A stretch of 64,000 nt of DNA, taken from Porphyrobacter sp. (GTDB taxonomy: Bacteria > Pseudomonadota > Alphaproteobacteria > Sphingomonadales > Sphingomonadaceae). Below the pieces are notes generated by a model. The model searched no databases. It saw nothing but the letters and a program-made list of their open reading frames with translations, and had not been told where the DNA came from. This document shows, one piece after another, positions 44,663-53,975 of this stretch. The first letter of the stretch is position 1; each line of letters opens with the position of its first letter. The position numbers and the translations under genes were made by a program. The stretch spans positions 62,001-126,000 of the forward strand of contig WGLN01000001.1 in the NCBI GenBank assembly GCA_016125555.1. The letters run 5' to 3'.

Positions 44663-45715
44663 ATGATTCCCCGTCTGCTTCCCGCCGCTTGTCTCGTCCT
44701 TTCCGCCGCAGCCCTGACGGGAGCCGCTCCGCAGCCCGAGGCGGCGAGCGGGCAGGAGGCCGATGCCGCGCCGCTCGCTTTCGACGCCTATCTCGAGCTG
44801 CTCAAAGCCCGCGCCCGCGGCGAGGGGGTGAGCAGCGCCACGATCGATCGCATGACCGCCGGCCTCACCCCCAATGATCGGGTCATCCGGCTCGACCGCA
44901 ACCAGCCCGGCAGCGCGACGCCGCAGGGCTATCCCCCGCTGGCGCCCTACATCGCCACCCACGTCAATTCCGAAAGGATCGGGATGGGGCGGCAGGTCTA
45001 TGCCGAGCACCGCGACCTGCTTGCGCGGATCGAGCGTGAGACCGGGGTGCCCGGCGCGATCATCGTCGCGATTTTCGGGCACGAGACCAGCTATGGCCGG
45101 ATCAAGGGCGACTTCGATCTCGCGCGCAGCCTTGCCACGCTCGCCTGGGAAGGGCGCAGGCGCGAGCTGTTCGCGGATGAATTCGTCGCGCTGCTCAAGA
45201 TCGCCGACAAGGGCTATCCCCGCGCGCAGCTGGTCGGGAGCTATGCCGGCGCCTTCGGCAATCCGCAGTTCCTGCCCAGCGTCTACCTGCGGCTCGCCGT
45301 CGACGGGGACGGGGACGGGCGCGCCGATATCTTCACCAACCGTGCCGACACTTTCGCCTCGATCGCCAACTATTTCCGCGATGCGGGCTGGCGACGCGGG
45401 CAACCCTGGGGCGTGCGCGCCTATGTGCCGCAGGGCTTCGACGTAGGGGCGTATCGCACCCGGCTGGTCGCGCCGCTGTGCCCGCGGGTGCACGAGCGCC
45501 ACAGCGCATGGAAGACCGTCGCCGAATGGCGTGCGCTGGGCGTGGTGGCGCAAGGGGGCCTGGCCGACGACGTGATGGTCTCGTTGTTCCAACCCGACGG
45601 GCCGGGCGCGCCGGCCTGGTTGCTGACGGGCAATTACCGCGCGATCCTCGAATATAACTGCTCCAACTACTATGCGATGAGCGTGGGGCTTTTGGCGGAC
45701 GAAATCGTGAACTGA
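44663..45715 (+). CDS. MltB-type lytic murein transglycosylase
   Basis: A 350-residue exported peptidoglycan lyase. Signal peptide MIPRLLPAACLVLSAAALTGA, then an SLT2/MltB domain with the catalytic Glu in FGHETSYG (Glu141), SYAGAFGNPQFLPS and DGDGDGRADIFTN. The ATG at 44663 is preferred over an upstream TTG at 44624. It is followed at once by a D,D-carboxypeptidase, suiting a cell-wall pair. Confidence 0.9.
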   Translation: MIPRLLPAACLVLSAAALTGAAPQPEAASGQEADAAPLAFDAYLELLKARARGEGVSSATIDRMTAGLTPNDRVIRLDRNQPGSATPQGYPPLAPYIATHVNSERIGMGRQVYAEHRDLLARIERETGVPGAIIVAIFGHETSYGRIKGDFDLARSLATLAWEGRRRELFADEFVALLKIADKGYPRAQLVGSYAGAFGNPQFLPSVYLRLAVDGDGDGRADIFTNRADTFASIANYFRDAGWRRGQPWGVRAYVPQGFDVGAYRTRLVAPLCPRVHERHSAWKTVAEWRALGVVAQGGLADDVMVSLFQPDGPGAPAWLLTGNYRAILEYNCSNYYAMSVGLLADEIVN

Positions 45716-45765
45716 GCCCCGTGCGCGCCTCGCCAAGCGCGGGGCGCGGCGTTATAGCCGCGCGC

Positions 45766-46938
45766 GTGACTGCCTTGTTCCGATCCCGCTTCGTCCTGCC
45801 TCTCCTGCTCTTGGGCGCGCTCGCCCATCCTGCCGCCGCGCAGCGCGGCGCGGTCGTGCCCGCGATCCCGCGCGCCTCCGACGCGCCGGTCGCCATGATG
45901 GTGGACATCACCACCGGTCAGGTCCTCCACGCCCGCAATCCGGACCGGCGCTTCGTGCCCGCCTCGGTGACCAAGGTGATGACGCTCTACCTGGCCTTCG
46001 AGCTGATCGCGCGCGGCAGGCTCGATCCCGCGCAGGTCTTCACCATGAGCCCCGCCGTCGCGCACGAATGGCGGCACAGGGGTTCGAGCATGTTCCTCGA
46101 TCAGGGCGAGCGCGTGCGGGTCGACGACCTGCTGCTCGGCATCGCGAATGTCTCGGGCAACGATGCCGCCGCCGTGCTCGCCGAAGGGCAGGCCGGTTCG
46201 GTCAAGGCCTGGACCGACGCGATGAACCGCACCGCCCACACGCTCGGAATGAGCGGGAGCCATTTCGGCTCGCCCAACGGCTTTCCCGACGAAGGGCACA
46301 CCTTCACCACCGCCAGCGACCTCGTGACGCTCGCCAAGGCGATGATCACCCGGCACCGCGGCAAGTTCGGCTACTACGTCGGCCGGGCGGGGTTCGACTA
46401 CAAGGGCATCGCGCAGGTCAACCACGATCCGCTGATCGGCTACGTGCCCGGCGCCGACGGGATCAAGACCGGGTTCACCAACGAGGCGGGCTTCAACTAC
46501 CTCGGCACCGCCAAGCGTGACGGGCAGCGGCTGGTGATGGTGCTCGCAGGAGTGCCGGACGGGCGCCTGCGCAGACGCATCGCGCGGGCCTACATGGAAT
46601 GGGGTTTTGCCGCCTTCGAGCACCGCCAGCTGTTCGCGCGGGGCGCACCGGTGGGCGAGGCGCGGGTGCAGGACGGCGCGGTGCGACACGTGGCGCTGGT
46701 CGCGCAAGGCCCTGTCGCGATCGATCTGCCGCGCGGCACCACCGACAAGCTCTCCGCGACGATCCGCTACGAAGGGCCGCTCCGCGCGCCGATCGCCGCC
46801 GGTCAGGAAGTCGCCACGCTCGAGGTGACCGCCCCGGGCGTGGCGCCTGCACGCATTCCGCTCTACGCCGCGCGCGGTGTGGAGGCGGCAGGGCCGCTCC
46901 AGCGGATCGTCAATGCGCTTGCCGGGCTGTTTGCATGA
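45766..46938 (+). CDS. D-alanyl-D-alanine carboxypeptidase (PBP5/6 family)
   Basis: A 390-residue penicillin-binding protein trimming pentapeptide side chains. A signal peptide (RFVLPLLLLGALAHPAAAQ) precedes the serine-peptidase domain with SVTK (Ser67/Lys70), SGN (VSGNDAA) and KTG (DGIKTGF). A PBP5-type C-terminal beta domain and an amphipathic tail follow. The start is uncertain: GTG 45766 fits the signal peptide; GTG 45721 would add 15 residues. It overlaps tmk by ATGA. Confidence 0.9.
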   Translation: MTALFRSRFVLPLLLLGALAHPAAAQRGAVVPAIPRASDAPVAMMVDITTGQVLHARNPDRRFVPASVTKVMTLYLAFELIARGRLDPAQVFTMSPAVAHEWRHRGSSMFLDQGERVRVDDLLLGIANVSGNDAAAVLAEGQAGSVKAWTDAMNRTAHTLGMSGSHFGSPNGFPDEGHTFTTASDLVTLAKAMITRHRGKFGYYVGRAGFDYKGIAQVNHDPLIGYVPGADGIKTGFTNEAGFNYLGTAKRDGQRLVMVLAGVPDGRLRRRIARAYMEWGFAAFEHRQLFARGAPVGEARVQDGAVRHVALVAQGPVAIDLPRGTTDKLSATIRYEGPLRAPIAAGQEVATLEVTAPGVAPARIPLYAARGVEAAGPLQRIVNALAGLFA

Positions 46939-47582
46939 CCGGCGCGCGCGGTCGCTTCATCGCCTTCGAGGGCGGAGAGGGGGCAGGCAAGTCGACCCAG
47001 GCACGCTTGCTCGCCGAAGCGCTGCGGGCGCGCGGGGTGGGGGTCGTCACCACGCGCGAGCCGGGCGGCACGCCGGGCGCCGAAGCGATCCGCGCGCTGC
47101 TGCTGGCGCCCCCCGATGCCGAGGGCTGGACGCCGCAGGCCGAGGCGCTGCTGTTCGCCGCCGCCCGCGCCGATCACGTCGCGCGGCTGATCCGTCCCGC
47201 GCTGGAGCGCGGCGATTGGGTGGTGTGCGACCGTTTCGTCGATTCGAGCCGCGCCTATCAGGGCGGGGCAGGGGGGCTGGGGGACGATGCCGTCCTCGCG
47301 CTCCACGCCTTCGGCAGCGAAGGCTTGCGCCCCGACCGGGTGATCCTGCTCGAGGGGGGCGAGGATGCCCTCGCGGCGCGGCTTTCGGGCCGCGGCGAGG
47401 CCGCCGATGCGATAGAGGGGCGGCCGACCAGCTATCACCGCAAGGTCGCCGCCGCCTTCGCCGCGCTGGCGGAGGCCGATCCGCAGGGGTTCGCGCGGCT
47501 CGATGCGGAAGGCACCCCGCAGGAGGTCCACACCCGCGTCCTCGCCGCGCTCGGCGATCTCCTCGCAGGCGCAGGCGCGTGA
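46935..47582 (+). CDS. tmk: thymidylate kinase
   Basis: Phosphorylates dTMP to dTDP. The 215 residues show P-loop GGEGAGKST (13-21), TREPGGTPGAE and VCDRFVDSSRAYQG. It starts within the carboxypeptidase stop (ATGA) and overlaps holB by GTGA, the conserved tmk-holB order. Confidence 0.96.
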   Translation: MTGARGRFIAFEGGEGAGKSTQARLLAEALRARGVGVVTTREPGGTPGAEAIRALLLAPPDAEGWTPQAEALLFAAARADHVARLIRPALERGDWVVCDRFVDSSRAYQGGAGGLGDDAVLALHAFGSEGLRPDRVILLEGGEDALAARLSGRGEAADAIEGRPTSYHRKVAAAFAALAEADPQGFARLDAEGTPQEVHTRVLAALGDLLAGAGA

Positions 47583-48535
47583 CCGATTGGCCGAACCATG
47601 CCGAGGCCCGGCGGCAGTGGCGCGAGGCGCTGGCGGGTGAACGCATGCACCACGCCTGGCTGCTCGCGGGCAAGGCCGGGCTGGGCAAGCGCGACTTCGC
47701 GCTCGCCGCGGCGCGCGAACTGGTCGCCGAGCCGGGCGTGCCGCAGCCGCAGGGCGAACACCCCGATATCCTCGTGCTGACCTATGGCCCGAAGGACGAC
47801 AAGGCCGAACGCGCGGCGGCCGACGGCAAGCCCTATGAACTGGCGCGCAGCATCCGCATCAAGCAGGTGCGTGCGATGCAACGGCGGCTCACCACGCGGC
47901 CGACGCTGGGAAGCCGCAGGGCGATCATCATCGATCCCGCCGACGACATGGAAAAGCCCGCCGCCAACGCGCTGCTCAAGAGCCTCGAGGAGCCGCCCGC
48001 GGGCACCTTTTTCCTGCTGGTCACCCACCGCCCGGCGCGATTGCTGCCCACGATCCGCTCGCGTTGCCGCACGTTGCGCTTTCCGGTGCTGAGCGATGGT
48101 CAGCTCGCCGCGATGCTCGAAGCGGCAGGCCAACCCGCCGATCGCGCGGCGATCGTCGCGGCGGAAGGCTCGTTCGGTGCGGCGCTGCGCTTCGTCGAAC
48201 AGGATCTCGCCCCGCTCGCGCGGCAGATCGAAGCCCTGATCGAAGGCGGCGACCCGGGCTTTGCGGGCCGCGGCGAACTGGCCCGCCTGATCGGCCCGCG
48301 CGCGAACCGCGAGCGGGTGCAGGCGGTGTTCGACCTAGCCCAGTCGCTGCTCGCCCGCGTTGCCCGCGATTGTGTCGATCCAGACCGCCGCTTGCGCCTC
48401 GTGGACACCCACTCGGCCCTCGTTAGCCTCGCCGCAGAGGCGCCGACCGCGAATTTCGACCCCGGGATGCTGCCCTACGAGATCGGCAGCTTGCTTGTCG
48501 GGGCCGCCCCCGCTAGCGAAACGGCCCATGGTTGA
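47579..48535 (+). CDS. holB: DNA polymerase III subunit delta'
   Basis: Clamp-loader subunit. The 318 residues start at GTG 47579 (TDWPNHAEARRQW). P-loop-like GKAGLGKRDFA is present, then RAIIIDPADDMEKPAANALLKSLEEPP and the SRC motif (IRSRCRTLRF) typical of delta'. The zinc-binding cysteine quartet of many clamp-loader ATPases is not seen. It lies between tmk and metG and overlaps metG by eight bases. Confidence 0.92.
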   Translation: MTDWPNHAEARRQWREALAGERMHHAWLLAGKAGLGKRDFALAAARELVAEPGVPQPQGEHPDILVLTYGPKDDKAERAAADGKPYELARSIRIKQVRAMQRRLTTRPTLGSRRAIIIDPADDMEKPAANALLKSLEEPPAGTFFLLVTHRPARLLPTIRSRCRTLRFPVLSDGQLAAMLEAAGQPADRAAIVAAEGSFGAALRFVEQDLAPLARQIEALIEGGDPGFAGRGELARLIGPRANRERVQAVFDLAQSLLARVARDCVDPDRRLRLVDTHSALVSLAAEAPTANFDPGMLPYEIGSLLVGAAPASETAHG

Positions 48536-50093
48536 GACCGACACCACCCCCTTCTACATCACCACCGCGATCTCCTATCCCAACGGGCGGCCGCATATCG
48601 GCCATGCCTACGAAGCGATTGCGGCAGACGTGATCGCGCGGTTTCAGCGCCTGCGGGGCCGCCACGTGCGGTTCCAGACCGGAACCGACGAGCACGGATT
48701 GAAGATGGCCCGCAAGGCCGAGGAACAGGGCCGCACGCCTGCCGACCTTGCCGACGAGATGTCGGGCTATTTCAGGGCGATGTGCGATGCGCTGAACATC
48801 TCGTATGATCGTTTCATCCGCACCAGCGAGCCCGATCACCACCGCGCCAGCCAGGCGATCTGGCAGGCGATGGAGGCGTCCGGAGACCTCTATCTCGACC
48901 GTTACGAAGGCTGGTACTCGGTCCGCGACGAGGCCTATTACGACGAGAGCGAACTCGTTGAAGGGGAAGGGGGCGCGAAGCTCTCCCCGCAGGGCACGCC
49001 GGTGGAATGGACGGTCGAGGAAAGCTGGTTCTTCCGGCTTTCCAAGTATCAGGACCAACTGCTTGCATTGCTGAAGACCCCCGGCTTTCTCGAACCGGCG
49101 AGCCGCCGCAACGAGATGATCGCCTTCGTCGAACAGGGCCTGCGCGACCTTTCGGTCAGCCGCACCTCCTTCGACTGGGGCGTGAAGGTTCCGGGCAGCG
49201 AGAACCACGTGATGTACGTGTGGGTCGATGCCCTCACCAACTACCTGACCGGGCTGGGATACCCAGGCGACATGGGCGAGTTCTGGCCGGCGAGCCTGCA
49301 CCTCATCGGCAAGGACATCGTGCGCTTCCACACGATCTACTGGCCGGCCTTCCTGATGAGCGCGGGCCTGCCGCTGCCCAAAAAGGTTTTCGGCCATGGC
49401 TTCCTGCTCAACCGCGGACAGAAGGAGTCGAAGTCGCTCGGCAACGTCACCGATCCGCTCGAACTGGCGGACAGGTTCGGAGTGGACGCCTTGCGCTATT
49501 TTCTGATGCGCGAGGTCGCCTTCGGACAGGATGGCAGCTATTCGCCCGAAGCCATTGTTCAGCGGGCCAATGGCGAGCTCGGCAATGCTTTCGGCAACCT
49601 CGCGCAGAGGACGCTGGGCTTCATCGCCAAGAACCTCGATGGCTATCTTCCCGCGATCCGTGGGCATGATCCGGCCGACAGCGCGCTGTTCGAGGTGGTC
49701 GACCGGGCAATTACCACGGAGATCCCCGACGCCTTTGAAAGCCTTGCGATTCAGCAGGCAGTCGAGGCGTGGCTTCAGGCCGTGTTCGCCTGCAATGCCT
49801 ATATCGACGCGCAGGCCCCCTGGACGCTGCGCAAGACCGATCCGGAGCGGATGGAGACCGTGCTTGCCACGCTCTACATCTGCATCGCGCAATTGGCGGT
49901 CGCGATCAGTCCGGTGATCCCGGCCAGCAGCGGCAAGCTGCTCGAAATGCTGGGCGTGCCTGAGGATCTGCGCAATCTCCAAGGCATCCGCAGCCACTGG
50001 TATTCGCCGCTGGCCGAAAGCGACTATCAACTCGCCCCGCCGACCCCGCTGTTCCCGCGGCTCGAACTGCCCGCCGAGGCCGAGAGCGCCTGA
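48528..50093 (+). CDS. metG: methionyl-tRNA synthetase
   Basis: Charges tRNA-Met. The 521-residue class I enzyme has HIGH (GRPHIGHAY) and KMSKS equivalent KESKS (KESKSLGN), without the long zinc-knuckle insertion or C-terminal dimerisation domain of E. coli MetG, thus of the short type common in alphaproteobacteria. The ATG at 48528 is inside the end of holB. Confidence 0.96.
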   Translation: MVETDTTPFYITTAISYPNGRPHIGHAYEAIAADVIARFQRLRGRHVRFQTGTDEHGLKMARKAEEQGRTPADLADEMSGYFRAMCDALNISYDRFIRTSEPDHHRASQAIWQAMEASGDLYLDRYEGWYSVRDEAYYDESELVEGEGGAKLSPQGTPVEWTVEESWFFRLSKYQDQLLALLKTPGFLEPASRRNEMIAFVEQGLRDLSVSRTSFDWGVKVPGSENHVMYVWVDALTNYLTGLGYPGDMGEFWPASLHLIGKDIVRFHTIYWPAFLMSAGLPLPKKVFGHGFLLNRGQKESKSLGNVTDPLELADRFGVDALRYFLMREVAFGQDGSYSPEAIVQRANGELGNAFGNLAQRTLGFIAKNLDGYLPAIRGHDPADSALFEVVDRAITTEIPDAFESLAIQQAVEAWLQAVFACNAYIDAQAPWTLRKTDPERMETVLATLYICIAQLAVAISPVIPASSGKLLEMLGVPEDLRNLQGIRSHWYSPLAESDYQLAPPTPLFPRLELPAEAESA

Positions 50094-50869
50094 TGCTGGT
50101 CGATAGCCACTGCCACCTCGAGTACAAGGGCCTCGTAGAGGACCGCGAGGGCGTTCTTGAGCGCGCGCGGGCGGCGGGGGTGGGGGCCTTCCTCAACATT
50201 TCCACCCGGCAGAGCGAATGGGATCAGGTGGTCGGCACCGCCGCACGCGAGAGCGATGTCTTCGCCAGCGTCGGCATCCACCCGCACGAGGCCGACGCGC
50301 ATCGGGATCTCGGCCGCGCCGCGCTGCTCGAGGCGACGCGGCATCCCAGGGTCATCGCGATCGGCGAGACCGGGCTCGATTACTACTACGACAAATCCGA
50401 TCGCGAGGCGCAGAAGGCGCTGTTCCGCATGCATATCGACGTCGCGCGCGAGGTGCAGCTGCCGCTGATCATCCACACCCGCGATGCCGAGGAGGATACC
50501 CACGCGATCCTTGCCGAGGAGATGGGGAAGGGGGCCTTCCCTGCGCTGATCCACTGCTTCACCGCCTCGGCAGATTTCGCCGACAGGGTGCTGGCGCTGG
50601 GCCTGACGATCTCGCTTTCCGGGATCGTGACCTTCAAGAATGCCAAGGACTTGCAGGAAGTTGCCAAGACCATTCCTGAAGATCGCCTGCTGGTCGAGAC
50701 CGACAGCCCCTTCCTTGCGCCGGTGCCGCATCGGGGAAGGGTGTGCGAACCCGCCTATGTCGCCGACACCGCCGCTTTCGTCGCGGAGTTGCGCGGAACG
50801 GACGTGGAACATCTGAGGGCGCGCACCACCGCCAATTTCTTCCGTCTTTTCAGCAAGGCAGCCCTGTGA
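50093..50869 (+). CDS. TatD family metal-dependent hydrolase
   Basis: A 258-residue TIM-barrel hydrolase of the TatD DNase family. Metal ligands: DSHCHLE (H-x-H), GETGLDYYY, IHTRDAEED, IHCFTAS and ETDSPFLAP. Start overlaps the metG stop (TGATG). The gene order metG-tatD-MBL is conserved in alphaproteobacteria. Confidence 0.93.
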   Translation: MLVDSHCHLEYKGLVEDREGVLERARAAGVGAFLNISTRQSEWDQVVGTAARESDVFASVGIHPHEADAHRDLGRAALLEATRHPRVIAIGETGLDYYYDKSDREAQKALFRMHIDVAREVQLPLIIHTRDAEEDTHAILAEEMGKGAFPALIHCFTASADFADRVLALGLTISLSGIVTFKNAKDLQEVAKTIPEDRLLVETDSPFLAPVPHRGRVCEPAYVADTAAFVAELRGTDVEHLRARTTANFFRLFSKAAL

Positions 50870-51648
50870 AGCTGGTGATGCTCGGCTCCGGCACCTCGAC
50901 CGGGGTACCGCGGCTCGGCGGGCCGGACGGCGCGGGTGACTGGGGCGACTGCGATCCGCTGGAACCGCGTAACCGCCGCACCCGGGTTTCGATCATGGTC
51001 GAGAGCGAGGAAGGCCGGCGCCTGCTGGTCGACACCTCGTCCGATTGCCGCGCGCAGCTGCTCGCCAACCGCATTGGGCATATCGACGCGGTGTTCTGGA
51101 CGCACGATCATGCCGATCACTGCCACGGCATCGACGACCTGAGGGTGCTGCGCTACGGGCGCGCCGGACCGATCCCGGGGTTCGCTTCGGCCGAAACCGT
51201 GCGGCGGCTGCGACAGCGTTTCGGCTATGTCTTCGCCGGGCAGGACGGCTATCCCACGATTTGCACCATCGACACGCTCGACCGGCTCCGGATGATCGCC
51301 GGGTTCGGGGTCGAATGGTGCCAGATGGCGCATGGCCCGGGCGAGACGACCGCGTACCGTTTCGATGCAGATGGCAAGTCCATCGGCTATGCCACGGATT
51401 TCAGTGCAATTTCGGCTGAGATGATCGATCTATTCGAAGGCGTCGACATTCTCGTTTCCGATTGTCTGCGCCGCGAGCCACATCCCACGCACGCGCATCT
51501 CGCCATGGCGATCGAGTTGGGCGAACGCACCGGCGCGGCCCGCGTGGTGCTCAGCCATCTCGACAAGAGCATGGATTACCGCGCGCTATGTGACGAGGTG
51601 CCCGAGTTCGTCACCGTCGGCTTCGACGGGCTTGAGCTTGTTGCATGA
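50866..51648 (+). CDS. metallo-beta-lactamase-fold hydrolase (PhnP-like)
   Basis: A 260-residue MBL-fold phosphodiesterase-like protein. It starts at GTG 50866 (KLVMLGSGTSTGVPRLGG), carries the metal motif THDHADHCHG, and has DTSSDCRAQL and SHLDKSMDY. Related PhnP enzymes hydrolyse cyclic phosphates; the substrate here is unknown. GTGA overlap with tatD and ATGA overlap with the next gene. Confidence 0.88.
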   Translation: MKLVMLGSGTSTGVPRLGGPDGAGDWGDCDPLEPRNRRTRVSIMVESEEGRRLLVDTSSDCRAQLLANRIGHIDAVFWTHDHADHCHGIDDLRVLRYGRAGPIPGFASAETVRRLRQRFGYVFAGQDGYPTICTIDTLDRLRMIAGFGVEWCQMAHGPGETTAYRFDADGKSIGYATDFSAISAEMIDLFEGVDILVSDCLRREPHPTHAHLAMAIELGERTGAARVVLSHLDKSMDYRALCDEVPEFVTVGFDGLELVA

Positions 51649-51842
51649 GCCCGGAACTGCTGATCCCGATCATCAGCAGCATCGGCTGGCTGGTGCTGGT
51701 CGGTGCGGCGCTGGCGTCCCATCGGCTCCGCTGGGGCGAGATGGTGCGCATGGCGTTGGTGTGGGTGGCGATTTTCGGCGGGCTCTACGTGATCGTCGCG
51801 TGGTTCATGGCAGTCCGGGACACGGCGGGCGCCATTCTCTGA
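51645..51842 (+). CDS. small two-helix membrane protein
   Basis: A 65-residue protein with two transmembrane helices (LIPIISSIGWLVLVGAALA; MVRMALVWVAIFGGLYVIVAWF) joined by SHRLRWGE. It resembles, from memory, the membrane anchor of retropepsin-like proteases found near this position in related bacteria, but no protease domain follows. ATGA overlap with the MBL gene makes translation likely. Confidence 0.6.
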   Translation: MSPELLIPIISSIGWLVLVGAALASHRLRWGEMVRMALVWVAIFGGLYVIVAWFMAVRDTAGAIL

Positions 51843-51848
51843 CTTTAC

Positions 51849-51862
51849 ATAATATATATTAT
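51849..51862. promoter_or_regulatory. 14-base AT palindrome upstream of mazG
   Basis: ATAATATATATTAT is a perfect palindrome consisting only of A and T in a very GC-rich genome, 17 bases before the mazG ATG. It may act as an operator or easily melted promoter element. An AAGGA ribosome site follows. Confidence 0.4.
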
Positions 51863-51879
51863 CCATCTCAAGGACGGCC

Positions 51880-52671
51880 ATGAGCTACGCCCCCTCCAAG
51901 CCCCCTCTCGATCGACTCCTCGCGATCATGGCGCGCCTGCGCGATCCCGAGCGCGGCTGCGACTGGGATCTGGCGCAGGATTTCGCCAGCATCGCCCCTT
52001 ACACGATCGAGGAAGCCTACGAGGTCGCCGATGCGATCGAGCGCGGCGACATGGCCGACCTGAAATCCGAACTCGGCGACCTGCTGCTCCAGGTCGTCTT
52101 CCATGCGCGCATGGCCGAGGAAGCCGGACTGTTCGCCTTCGCCGATGTCGCCGCGGCCATCGCCGACAAGATGGAGGCACGCCATCCGCACATCTTCGGC
52201 AATGACGCCGGGTCGATGGACGGCAAGCGCTGGGAGGACCTCAAGGCTGCCGAACGCGCGGGCGCCGGGGCGACCAGCGCGCTCGACGGCGTTGCCCATG
52301 CCCTGCCTGCGCTGCTGCGGTCGGAAAAGCTGCAGAAGCGCGCCGCGCGGGTCGGGTTCGAATGGCACGATCTCGAAGGTCCGCGCGAGAAGCTCCTGGA
52401 AGAATTGCAGGAACTCGACGAAGCCGAGGACGGGGACCGGCTCATCGAGGCGGGCGACGTGCTGTTCGTCGCGGTCAATATCGTTCGCCGCTACGGGGTC
52501 GATGCCGAACAGGCGCTGCGCGCCGCCAATGCCAAGTTCGAACGCCGCTTCCGCGCCATGGAAGCCCTCGCCGCCGCCGAGGGCAAGGATTTCGCGCAGC
52601 TCTCATTGGATGAGCAGGAAGCCTATTGGCAAGCGATCAAGGCGCGCGAAAAGGCCGCCTCAAAGCGTTGA
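51880..52671 (+). CDS. mazG: nucleoside triphosphate pyrophosphohydrolase MazG
   Basis: Hydrolyses NTPs to NMP and PPi. The 263 residues have two MazG domains; the first with EEAYEVADAIERGD and DLKSELGDLLLQVVFHA (E-x-x-E plus E-x-x-D metal motif), the second EELQELDEAED and EAGDVLFVAVNIVR. It converges with hflX; the two coding ends overlap by 12 bases. Confidence 0.94.
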   Translation: MSYAPSKPPLDRLLAIMARLRDPERGCDWDLAQDFASIAPYTIEEAYEVADAIERGDMADLKSELGDLLLQVVFHARMAEEAGLFAFADVAAAIADKMEARHPHIFGNDAGSMDGKRWEDLKAAERAGAGATSALDGVAHALPALLRSEKLQKRAARVGFEWHDLEGPREKLLEELQELDEAEDGDRLIEAGDVLFVAVNIVRRYGVDAEQALRAANAKFERRFRAMEALAAAEGKDFAQLSLDEQEAYWQAIKAREKAASKR

Positions 52672-53949
52672 GAACTGGCCCAGTTCCTTGGGATTGAGCC
52701 GCACGGTGAGACGCCGCAGCGGGCCCTCCTCCCCGTCCCCGGCGGCCTCGTCGCCGATCACCTCGCCATGGGCGTGCAGCCAGGCGATCCGTCGCCCGTC
52801 GCGCACCGGCAGCAGGAAGCTGACCTCCTTGGCGGCGCCGGTGAGCAGATCGGAAAGCCGTTCCTCGAGCGCAGCGACCCCCTCGCCCGTCGCAGCGGAC
52901 AATAAAATCGCCTCCTGCCCCCCTGCGCTTTCCTGCAGCTCCTCGCGCATTTCAGCGGTGAGCAGGTCGCATTTGTTCCACACCTCGAGGATCGGGATCC
53001 CGCTTTCCCCGGTTTCGGGATCGCACACGCCGAGATCGCCGAGCACCTCCATCACCTGCTTCTTCTGCGCCGCGTGGCTGGGATTGGCCATGTCGCGCAC
53101 GTGGCAGATGACATCGGCAGAGGTGACCTCCTCGAGCGTCGCGCGAAAGGCGGCGACCAGCTGGGTGGGCAGGTCCGAGATGAAGCCCACCGTGTCCGAG
53201 AGTATCGCCTTTTCCACCCCCGGCAGGCGGATCGCGCGCATCGTCGGGTCGAGCGTCGCGAATAGCAGGTCCTCGGCCATCACCTCGGCCCCGGTGAGGC
53301 GGTTGAACAGGGTCGACTTGCCCGCGTTGGTGTAGCCCACCAGCGCGATCACCGGCCAAGGCGCGCGGCCCCGGCGGTCGCGGTGCAGGGCGCGGGTCTT
53401 CTTGACCTGTTCGAGCTCGCGGCGCAGCCGGCCCATGCGCTGACGGATCATCCGGCGGTCCGCCTCGATCTGGGTCTCGCCCGGGCCGCCGAGGAAGCCG
53501 AAGCCGCCGCGCTGGCGTTCAAGGTGGGTCCAGCTGCGCACCAGGCGGCTCTGCTGGTAATCGAGATGCGCCAGCTCGACCTGCAAACGCCCTTCCGCAG
53601 TCGCCGCGCGTTCGCCGAAGATTTCGAGGATCAGGCCGGTGCGGTCGATCACCTTGCGCTTCAGGCGGTCTTCGAGATTGCGCTGCTGGATCGGGGTGAG
53701 CGCCCCGTCGACGATCACCAGTTCGGCTTCGTGCTGTTCGCACAGCACCGCGATATTCTCGACCTGCCCCGATCCGAACAGCGTGTTCGGCTGCATCTGG
53801 CGCACCGGGAGCACCGCAGAATGGGCGATGACGATGCCGATCGCGAGCGCCAGCCCCTCGGCTTCGGCGAGCCGTTCGGGCGCGTCGAGATCGTAGCGCA
53901 GCGCGCGGATATCCGGGCACAGCACCAGCGCCCGCGCACCGCGGGTCAC
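52660..53949 (-). CDS. hflX: ribosome-associated GTPase HflX
   Basis: GTPase that binds and splits stalled ribosomes. The 429 residues show the HflX N-terminal domain (FGSGQVENIA, LTPIQQRNLEDRL), GGPGETQIEADRR, G1 GYTNAGKST, G3 DTVGF and G4 NKCD. There is no ATG in the proper place: the choices are GTG 53949, whose GAGGA sits too close to serve it, or a CTG at the hfq stop codon adding 11 codons. Coupling to hfq is likely. Confidence 0.93.
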   Translation of the reverse strand: MTRGARALVLCPDIRALRYDLDAPERLAEAEGLALAIGIVIAHSAVLPVRQMQPNTLFGSGQVENIAVLCEQHEAELVIVDGALTPIQQRNLEDRLKRKVIDRTGLILEIFGERAATAEGRLQVELAHLDYQQSRLVRSWTHLERQRGGFGFLGGPGETQIEADRRMIRQRMGRLRRELEQVKKTRALHRDRRGRAPWPVIALVGYTNAGKSTLFNRLTGAEVMAEDLLFATLDPTMRAIRLPGVEKAILSDTVGFISDLPTQLVAAFRATLEEVTSADVICHVRDMANPSHAAQKKQVMEVLGDLGVCDPETGESGIPILEVWNKCDLLTAEMREELQESAGGQEAILLSAATGEGVAALEERLSDLLTGAAKEVSFLLPVRDGRRIAWLHAHGEVIGDEAAGDGEEGPLRRLTVRLNPKELGQFSTL

Positions 53950-53975
53950 TTCCTCGGCATATTCGCTATCGAAAC

